A stretch of DNA of 17,963 nt from Alphaproteobacteria bacterium. Its GTDB lineage: Bacteria > Pseudomonadota > Alphaproteobacteria > UBA8366 > JADFVY01. Below the pieces are notes generated by a model. The model searched no databases. It was not told the origin of the DNA and saw only the letters and a program-made list of their open reading frames with translations. How positions within the stretch are numbered: position 1 is the stretch's first letter; each line of letters begins with the position of its first letter. Positions 12,594-17,963 of this stretch are shown in pieces. The stretch spans positions 1 to 17,963 of the forward strand of contig JAOUMF010000001.1 in assembly GCA_029881615.1 (NCBI GenBank), in the 5' to 3' direction. Made by a program: the position numbers and the translations under genes.

Positions 12594-14816
12594 ATGGTGG
12601 ATTCCCAAGCGATGGAAACAGCCCTCTTCGATAATGCGCCAACGGCGGACAATGCCGGCCCGACGCTGCCCCCGTCGCGAGAAACAGTGGCGGGCGTTTG
12701 CGGGGTTTGTCCGGCGGGCTGCGGGGTCCATATCCATCTCGCGGACGGCAAGATCGAGCGGCTGACGCCGCTACGCGATCACCCGCTGGGCTTCGTCTGT
12801 CCGCGTGGCGCGCGGGCGGCCGATATCGTCTATTCCGAGGACCGAATTCTCTATCCGCAACGGCGCATTGGCGCGTGCGGCGAAGGGAAATTCGAACGCA
12901 TTTCATGGGATGAGGCCTACGACATCCTGATCGGCGGCCTGCGCGATATCGCGGCGCGATACGGCCCGGAAGCCGCCGCCATCTATACCGGGCGCGGCAA
13001 TTTCGAATTCGGGCTGTGTGAAACCTTCAACCCCGCGGGCACGTCGGAAAGCTCGGCTAATGCCGTGCTCTTCCCCTTCGGCTCGCCGAACAGCACCGGC
13101 GTCGGGGCGCTGTGCTATGCCGCGCAGGGCATGATCGCGCCACGCGCCTGCTTCGGCGAATATCTGCGCGGCATCTATGAAGACCTGGACAATGCCGACC
13201 TGATCCTGGTCTGGGGCGCCAACCCGGCGACCGATTCCCCGCCCAACAACATGCGCCGGTTAAAGGCGGCGCAGAAGCGCGGCGCCCGTGTCGTGGTGAT
13301 CGACCATCGCCGCAGCGAGACCGCCCGGGCCCTGCGCACCCAATGGATCGGGATCAGGCCGGGTACTGACGGCGCGCTGGCGCTGGGCATGCTGAACATC
13401 ATCATCGGCGAAGGGTTGCACGACCAGGCATTCGCCCGCGACTGGACCCACGGCTTCGAGGATTTGCGCGATTACGCCCGGGATTTCACCCCCGAACGGG
13501 TGGCGGCGATCACCGGCATTCCCGCCGCCACGATCATTGAACTGGCGCGCGACATCGCCAGGGCGGCGGGTTGCTCCTTCCTGATGTATACGGGACTTGA
13601 ATATTCCAACAGCGGCGTTCAGGCGATCCGCGCGGTCTGGACACTGCAAGCGCTGGCCGGCCATCTGGACGTACCGGGCGGCAAGCTGTTCCGCATGCCA
13701 AACCGCCCGCGCACCGGCCGCGTCCTGACCGAACCGCCGGCTGGCGGACGCCCGCCCATCGGCGCGGACGAGTTCCCGCTCTACCGCCAGACCCGCAACG
13801 AGGCCCATGCGTCCTGCCTGCCCCGTGCGATCCTTGAGGGCGATCCCTATCCGGTCCGCGCGCTGATCGTCAGCGGCGCCTCTATCATCACCGCCTGGCC
13901 GAACCCGGGCCGCTGGCGCCAGGCGCTGGGCGCGCTCGACCTGCTGGTGGCGGTGAACCGTTTCCCGACCGCGGACATGGCCTATGCCGACCTGATCCTG
14001 CCGGCCGCGACCATGTTCGAGACCCTGTCCTACATGACCCTCGACAGCCGCATCCAGTTGCGCCAACGGGTCATCGAACCGCTGGGCGAGGCGCGCGGCG
14101 ACTACCTGATCTTCGCCGAGTTGGCGCGCCGCCTGGGCTATGGCGACCTGTGGCCACAAAGCGAGGAGGCCATGGTCGAGCGCGCGCTGGAAGGAACCGG
14201 TGTGGCGCTGGCGGATCTACTCGCCCATCCCGAGGGCGTGGATTTGCCCGTCCCCGAAATGCGCTACCGCAAATACGAAACCGGCGAACTGCGCGCCGAC
14301 GGCAAACCCGGCTTCGAAACCCCGACGGGCAAGTTCGAGATCGCGTCGGAATGGCTGCGCGCCGAGGGATACGAGCCCTTGCCGGTCTATACCGAGCCGC
14401 GCGAGGGGCCGCTGGCGGCCGGCGCCCCGGTGGACACTTATCCGCTGGTCTTCAATTCCGGGGCGCGCACGCAATCGGCCTTCCGCTCGCAGCATTACAA
14501 CATCCCCCCGCTGGTGGCGCTGCAGCCGCGGCCGCAAGTGACCATCCACAGCGCCGACGCCGCGGCGCGCGGCATCGCCGACGGCGACCCGGTGGATGTG
14601 ATTTCGCCCCGCGGGCGGGTGCGTTTCTGGGCAAACGTTACCGATGACATCGCGCGCGGCGCGGTGGAGGCCAACATGGGCGGCGGCGGTCCGCTGGGCG
14701 CCGAAGCCTGGCAGAACGCCAACGTCAACGAACTGACGGACCCGGATAATTACGACCCGCTGTCCGGCTTTCCGGTTTACAAAGCGCTGCTCTGCGACGT
14801 GGTTTTGGCCCGTTAA
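12594..14816 (+). CDS. Molybdopterin oxidoreductase, DMSO-reductase family
   Basis: A 740-residue bis-MGD molybdenum or tungsten enzyme. An N-terminal [4Fe-4S] domain shows Cys36-x2-Cys39-x3-Cys43-x25-Cys69 (CGVCPAGC, later FVCPRG). Then come RISWDEAYDIL, the FGSPNSTG/LCYAA region with Cys174 as likely metal ligand, LVWGANPATDSP, and VVVIDHRRSETA. DGALALGMLNIII follows, and a C-terminal MoCo-binding barrel starts near YPLVFNSGARTQSAF. No twin-arginine signal is seen, so it acts in the cytoplasm, unlike many respiratory relatives. No electron-transfer (FeS or cytochrome) partner gene is adjacent. ATG 12594 was chosen; GTG 12585 and ATG 12612 are possible alternatives. The terminator upstream makes it a separate unit. 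The substrate is unknown; formate-dehydrogenase-like or hydratase/transhydroxylase-like chemistry are both open. Confidence 0.92.
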   Translation: MVDSQAMETALFDNAPTADNAGPTLPPSRETVAGVCGVCPAGCGVHIHLADGKIERLTPLRDHPLGFVCPRGARAADIVYSEDRILYPQRRIGACGEGKFERISWDEAYDILIGGLRDIAARYGPEAAAIYTGRGNFEFGLCETFNPAGTSESSANAVLFPFGSPNSTGVGALCYAAQGMIAPRACFGEYLRGIYEDLDNADLILVWGANPATDSPPNNMRRLKAAQKRGARVVVIDHRRSETARALRTQWIGIRPGTDGALALGMLNIIIGEGLHDQAFARDWTHGFEDLRDYARDFTPERVAAITGIPAATIIELARDIARAAGCSFLMYTGLEYSNSGVQAIRAVWTLQALAGHLDVPGGKLFRMPNRPRTGRVLTEPPAGGRPPIGADEFPLYRQTRNEAHASCLPRAILEGDPYPVRALIVSGASIITAWPNPGRWRQALGALDLLVAVNRFPTADMAYADLILPAATMFETLSYMTLDSRIQLRQRVIEPLGEARGDYLIFAELARRLGYGDLWPQSEEAMVERALEGTGVALADLLAHPEGVDLPVPEMRYRKYETGELRADGKPGFETPTGKFEIASEWLRAEGYEPLPVYTEPREGPLAAGAPVDTYPLVFNSGARTQSAFRSQHYNIPPLVALQPRPQVTIHSADAAARGIADGDPVDVISPRGRVRFWANVTDDIARGAVEANMGGGGPLGAEAWQNANVNELTDPDNYDPLSGFPVYKALLCDVVLAR

Positions 14817-14963
14817 ATCCTGAACATCCGGCATGGGAAAGACAAATCGCCACCCGGCCTTGATTTGGCTGGAATGCCCCCCTGTTTTCAGGCAGTGTGC
14901 GCGGCCGGTCGATGATAGGCTGGCGATCGGGGCGCGGCATGCGCCCGCATAACGGAGACGCCG

Positions 14964-15875
14964 GTGGGTCTGGCCAATGCTGCCTTAATGATTACGGTGC
15001 TGCTCTGGGGCTCAATGCTGCCGGTGCTGGACGTGCTGTTGCGTCAATATGATCCCTTCACGCTGAATGTCGCGCGCTATGTGATGGCGATCCCGTTATC
15101 GCTGACCATGCTGCGCCTGGCCGAAAAGGGGCCGCTGCTGCCGCGCGGCGTGCCGGCCTTGCGGATCTTGTGGCTGGGAGGCGGCATCGCGGGCTTCGTC
15201 ATGCTGTTCAGTTTCGGCATCATCTATTCCGACACGCTGACCGCGATCGCGATCATGGCGGCGGGGCCGGTGGTCGCAAATCTGGTCGCCCGATTCGGCT
15301 TCGGCGAACCGCCGGCGCCCGGGATCGCCCTTGGGCTGACGGCCTCCGTCGCCGGCGGCATGCTGGCCATGCTGGACCTGTCGAAAGGCGGGTTCGAAAT
15401 CGGGTTCGGTGGCGGCGAGCCGCTGCTGGTGGCCTCCACCGCATGCTGGGCCTGGTATTCGCTGGCGGCCCAGCGCTGGATGCGGGGCCTGTCGCAGATG
15501 CGCATCACCGGGCTGACGGTTCCCGCGGCGGGCCTTTGGGTGTTCGCGGCGTATCTGGTGCTCATGGTCGCGGGCCATGTGCCGACACCGCCGCCCATGC
15601 CGGGGTTCCGCGAGGTCGGACTGATCGCCTGGTCCGCGCTGGGCGGCGCCTCCATCGCGGTGTTCCTGTGGAATTACGGGGTTCGCCATATCGGTATTCA
15701 GGTTGCGTCGATGTTCGTCAACCTGACCCCGATTGTCGGCGTTCTGGTCGCCATATGGCTGGGCGCCACACCGCGTATCGAGCAATTGCTGGGCGGCGCG
15801 CTGATCGTCGGCGCCGTCATCTGGGTACAGACCCGCCGCAAGAAGACCGCCGCCATCACGGATGCCCCGGCATGA
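14964..15875 (+). CDS. EamA/DMT-family transporter 1
   Basis: A 303-residue inner-membrane protein with about ten hydrophobic helices in two repeated EamA halves, the drug/metabolite transporter fold. The first half (LANAALMITVLLWGSM through AIMAAGPVVANLVAR) and the second (STACWAWYSLAAQ through MFVNLTPIVGVLVAIWLG) show the typical P..A.L and TP..G.L turns. The C terminus ends with RRKKTA, a positive cytoplasmic tail. Family members export amino acids, nucleosides or other metabolites; the substrate cannot be read. GTG 14964 has GGAG about 7 nt upstream, and no ATG fits as well. It overlaps the next transporter gene by an ATGA, so both are made from one mRNA. Confidence 0.9.
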   Translation: MGLANAALMITVLLWGSMLPVLDVLLRQYDPFTLNVARYVMAIPLSLTMLRLAEKGPLLPRGVPALRILWLGGGIAGFVMLFSFGIIYSDTLTAIAIMAAGPVVANLVARFGFGEPPAPGIALGLTASVAGGMLAMLDLSKGGFEIGFGGGEPLLVASTACWAWYSLAAQRWMRGLSQMRITGLTVPAAGLWVFAAYLVLMVAGHVPTPPPMPGFREVGLIAWSALGGASIAVFLWNYGVRHIGIQVASMFVNLTPIVGVLVAIWLGATPRIEQLLGGALIVGAVIWVQTRRKKTAAITDAPA

Positions 15876-16759
15876 TCCCGGCGACCGTTCCCCAGGCCGT
15901 ATTGGAAGCGCGGCGCGGCATCGGCTGGATGCTGGTGACGATGATCCTGTTCGTCTCGATGGACACGGTGGCCAAGCATCTGACGGCGCTATACCCGGTG
16001 ACCCAGGTAGTCTGGGCACGGTTCGTCTTCCATACTCTGCTGATCGGAATATTGCTGGCGCCGCGCGCGCGGCTGACCATGGTAACCCGGCGGCCGGGGC
16101 TGCAATTCCTGCGTTCCACCCTGCTATTGGCCACCACGATACTGTTCTTCAGCGGGCTGCGGATACTGCCCATGGCCGAGAGCGCCGCCATGATGCAGGT
16201 CGGACCGCTGGTCATCACCGCCCTTTCGGTGCCGTTGCTGGGCGAGTTGGTGGGCATCCGCCGGTGGATGGGCGTCATCGCGGGCTTCGCCGGGGCGCTG
16301 CTGATCATCCGGCCGGGTTCCGAGGCCATGCAGATCGCCATCCTGCTGCCGCTGGCGGCCGCGGTCAGCAACGCGCTGTACCAGATCACCACGCGTATTC
16401 TCAGCCGCAGCGAAAGCACCATGACGATCCTGTTCTACACGCCCCTGACCGGCGCCCTGTTGATGAGCGCGGCCGTGCCGCTGTTCTGGGTAACACCGGA
16501 TGCCGAGGGTTGGGCGATGATGGCGTTGCTGGGGCTGATCGGCGGGGTCAGCCATTTCACCCTGATCAAGGCCTTCACGGCGGCCCCTGCCGCCACCGTC
16601 GCGCCGTTCGGCTATTCCTCGCTGATCTGGGCGACCCTGTCCGGGCTGGTCTTCTTCGGCGATTTTCCAGATCGCTGGACCATCATCGGCGCGCTGGTGA
16701 TCGCCGGTAGCGGCCTCTACATCCTGCACCGCGAGCATGTACGGAAACGGTCGGACTGA
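15872..16759 (+). CDS. EamA/DMT-family transporter 2
   Basis: A 295-residue inner-membrane protein of the same superfamily as its upstream neighbour but clearly divergent in sequence. It has about ten membrane segments. GWMLVTMILFVSMDTVAKH opens the first EamA half, VVWARFVFH follows, and PFGYSSLIWATLSGLVFFGDFPD closes the second. These are common in the S-adenosylmethionine/RhaT-like and general DMT permeases. ATG 15872 overlaps the stop of the first transporter (ATGA), a hallmark of coupled translation. An upstream extension of the frame lies inside the other transporter and is not used. The pair could act as two separate exporters or as a heteromer; the latter is speculation. It converges with the Lrp/AsnC gene 16 bp away. 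Confidence 0.9.
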   Translation: MIPATVPQAVLEARRGIGWMLVTMILFVSMDTVAKHLTALYPVTQVVWARFVFHTLLIGILLAPRARLTMVTRRPGLQFLRSTLLLATTILFFSGLRILPMAESAAMMQVGPLVITALSVPLLGELVGIRRWMGVIAGFAGALLIIRPGSEAMQIAILLPLAAAVSNALYQITTRILSRSESTMTILFYTPLTGALLMSAAVPLFWVTPDAEGWAMMALLGLIGGVSHFTLIKAFTAAPAATVAPFGYSSLIWATLSGLVFFGDFPDRWTIIGALVIAGSGLYILHREHVRKRSD

Positions 16760-16775
16760 AACCGCTCGTATGGCT

Positions 16776-17243
16776 TCAGGCCGGTGGCACCGGCAGTTCG
16801 GTGGTGTGCTTGATCTCTTCCATGACGAAACTGGCCGACACGTCGGTCAGGTCGACCCTGGAAATGAGCCTCTGATAGACCGCGTCATAGGCCGCCATGT
16901 CTGGAATCCGGGCATATAAGATGTAATCGATATCGCCGCTGGTCCGGTACACGCCGACGATTTCCGGAATGTCCTGCACGGCCTTGTGAAACCGCGCCAG
17001 CCAGTCCGCGTCGTGACGCCCGGCGCGGATCGTGACAAAGGCAGCCAACCGCAGGTCGAGCGCTTCGGGATCAACCAGCGCGACGGTACGGGTGATAACG
17101 CCGTCGTCGTGGAGCCGGCGTACCCGGCGCCAGCAAGCGTTCCGCGACAGCCCGACTTTCTCGCCGAGATCCTCGACAGAGATATCCGCGTCCCGCTGAA
17201 GGAAACGCAGAATCTTCCGGTCAAATTCATCAAGCTTACCCAT
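16776..17243 (-). CDS. Lrp/AsnC-family transcriptional regulator
   Basis: A 155-residue feast/famine regulator. The N-terminal helix-turn-helix (LDEFDRKILRFLQRDADIS, then VGLSRNACWRRVRRLHDDGVI) is followed by a C-terminal RAM effector domain of about 80 residues (FVTIRAGRHDADW, GVYRTSGDIDYILYARI). Such proteins form octamers or dimers and respond to amino acids. ATG 17241-17243 was chosen because MGKLDEFDRKIL is the canonical start and total length fits the family; an upstream frame extension to 17396 covers the divergent promoter region. It is divergent from the class V aminotransferase-like gene, and Lrp-type local regulators often control such a divergent partner. Palindromes in the gap are candidate binding sites. 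Effector not known. Confidence 0.93.
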   Translation of the reverse strand: MGKLDEFDRKILRFLQRDADISVEDLGEKVGLSRNACWRRVRRLHDDGVITRTVALVDPEALDLRLAAFVTIRAGRHDADWLARFHKAVQDIPEIVGVYRTSGDIDYILYARIPDMAAYDAVYQRLISRVDLTDVSASFVMEEIKHTTELPVPPA

Positions 17244-17257
17244 TGCTGGCCTTAATA

Positions 17258-17272
17258 TGGGATATTTTCCCA
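17258..17272. promoter_or_regulatory. Candidate regulator operator, palindrome 1
   Basis: TGGGA (17258-17262) and TCCCA (17268-17272) are perfectly complementary around TATTT. The 15-bp AT-centred palindrome resembles the general form of Lrp/AsnC sites. It lies 14 bp upstream of the regulator start and could mediate autoregulation. Confidence 0.55.
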
Positions 17273-17274
17273 AC

Positions 17275-17290
17275 TGAAAAGCCATTTTCA
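17275..17290. promoter_or_regulatory. Candidate regulator operator, palindrome 2
   Basis: TGAAAA (17275-17280) and TTTTCA (17285-17290) form a perfect inverted repeat around GCCA. It starts 2 bp after the first palindrome, giving a centre-to-centre distance of about 17 bp. Further right, a looser GGAT...ATCC pair spans 17291-17310. Tandem sites like these suit a multimeric Lrp-type protein. Confidence 0.5.
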
Positions 17291-17361
17291 GGATAAACGG
17301 GAAAAAATCCTCGCCAATCCGCGCTATTCTTTGCGTAACGTTATCGCCAGGAGTCGCACCC

Positions 17362-17963
17362 ATGCCGCCAGTTTCCCACGACCTTATCGAAACCATTCGC
17401 CGGGCACTGATCGGCGAAGACCGGATGCTGGACGGGCCATATGGGCCGCGGCCGCTGGTGTATGCGGACTATACGGCTTCGGGCCGCAGTCTGGATTTCA
17501 TCGAGGATTACATCCGCGAAGAGGTCATGCCCTTCTACGCCAACACCCATAGCGAAACTTCCGGCACCGGCCGGCAGACCACCCGGTTTCGCGAGGATGC
17601 CCGGCGCATCATCAAGCGGTGCGTTCATGGCGGCGACGACGATCTGGTAATCTTCTGCGGCTCGGGCGCGACGGCGGCGATCAACAAGCTGATCGACATC
17701 CTTGAAATCCGCATCCCGTCTCGGCTCGACCGGGCCCATGGCTTTACCCGGCAGATTCCCGAGGTCGAACGGCCGGTGGTGTTCGTCGGGCCGTACGAGC
17801 ATCATTCCAACGAACTTCCCTGGCGCGAGACCATCGCCGACGTGATCGAAATTCCCGAGGACGAAGGCGGGCAGGTGGATATCGAAGCGCTGGAAGACGC
17901 GCTGAAGCGCCATGCCGGCCGCGCCCTGAAAATCGGCAGTTTCTCCGCGGCCTCCAACGTGAC
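17362..17963 (+). CDS. Class V aminotransferase-like PLP enzyme, 3'-truncated
   Basis: The first 200 residues of a fold-type I PLP protein related to cysteine desulfurases (NifS/SufS/CsdA). Visible parts are [17 protein letters not shown] (~32-48), [20 protein letters not shown] (~58-77), the cofactor loop [13 protein letters not shown], and [13 protein letters not shown] with the HH expected near PLP. The frame is cut at the end in SFSAASNVT, just before the Asp/Gln and Lys that would complete the site. The first two conserved blocks differ from standard SufS in an expanded [11 protein letters not shown] segment, which marks an uncharacterised subgroup. ATG 17362 has AGGAG about 8 nt upstream. 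It is divergent from the Lrp/AsnC gene. Desulfurase, lyase and aminotransferase roles all remain possible. Confidence 0.88.
   Translation, partial: MPPVSHDLIETIRRALIGEDRMLDGPYGPRPLVYADYTASGRSLDFIEDYIREEVMPFYANTHSETSGTGRQTTRFREDARRIIKRCVHGGDDDLVIFCGSGATAAINKLIDILEIRIPSRLDRAHGFTRQIPEVERPVVFVGPYEHHSNELPWRETIADVIEIPEDEGGQVDIEALEDALKRHAGRALKIGSFSAASNV

Noticed and set aside
6989..14816. One four-gene operon including the molybdopterin oxidoreductase
   Set aside because: A near-perfect intrinsic terminator at 12377-12418 and a ~175-bp gap after it separate the last gene.
16780..16794. GCCGGT/ACCGGC inverted repeat as a terminator between convergent genes
   Set aside because: The stem is only 6 bp, lies inside the last codons of the Lrp/AsnC gene and has no T run.

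Overview
The window looks like a chromosomal piece of a GC-rich alphaproteobacterium. The coding style, GTG/TTG starts, a FadR-like GntR regulator, a GlxB/MgsA-type amidotransferase and the local mix of transporters all point that way, but the species cannot be named from sequence alone. No tRNA, rRNA, CRISPR array, integrase or transposase was seen. The only strongly atypical base composition is an AT-rich gap around 6600-6780.

Left part (1-5672). A LuxR-type response regulator is cut by the window start. A GntR/FCD regulator with two winged-helix segments follows and leads into a GT1 glycosyltransferase and a small cupin that are probably co-transcribed. Facing them on the minus strand is a tight pair: an iron-dependent alcohol dehydrogenase and, 4 nt downstream, an MFS transporter.

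Middle-left (5673-6988). Two small minus-strand genes lie here, a 57-residue signal-peptide protein and a single-domain rhodanese. A gene-poor gap of about 455 bp follows. It holds AT-rich palindromes, a good sigma70-type promoter and a structured leader of about 165 nt. The leader contains a possible 32-codon upstream ORF, whose ribosome binding site and start codon lie inside a strong hairpin.

Core (6989-12343). Three plus-strand genes form a split glutamate-synthase-like complex. They encode a class II glutamine amidotransferase with N-terminal Cys, a fused GXGXG plus FMN/[3Fe-4S] synthase subunit, and a GltD-like FAD/FeS reductase. The reductase carries an extra C-terminal domain resembling a degenerate second synthase barrel. 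Glutamine would supply ammonia and the reductase would supply electrons to the synthase. The acceptor is unknown; glutamate, N-methylglutamate or another oxo- or amine compound are possible. A textbook intrinsic terminator closes the unit at 12377-12418.

Right part (12594-17963). A cytoplasmic DMSO-reductase-family molybdopterin oxidoreductase stands as its own transcription unit. Two overlapping EamA/DMT exporters follow, facing a convergent Lrp/AsnC regulator. That regulator diverges from a class V (PLP) aminotransferase-like gene cut by the window end. The divergent gap contains two adjacent palindromes that are good candidates for the regulator's operator.

The most interesting parts are the structured leader with its upstream ORF, and the unusual domain architecture of the glutamate-synthase-like complex it precedes.
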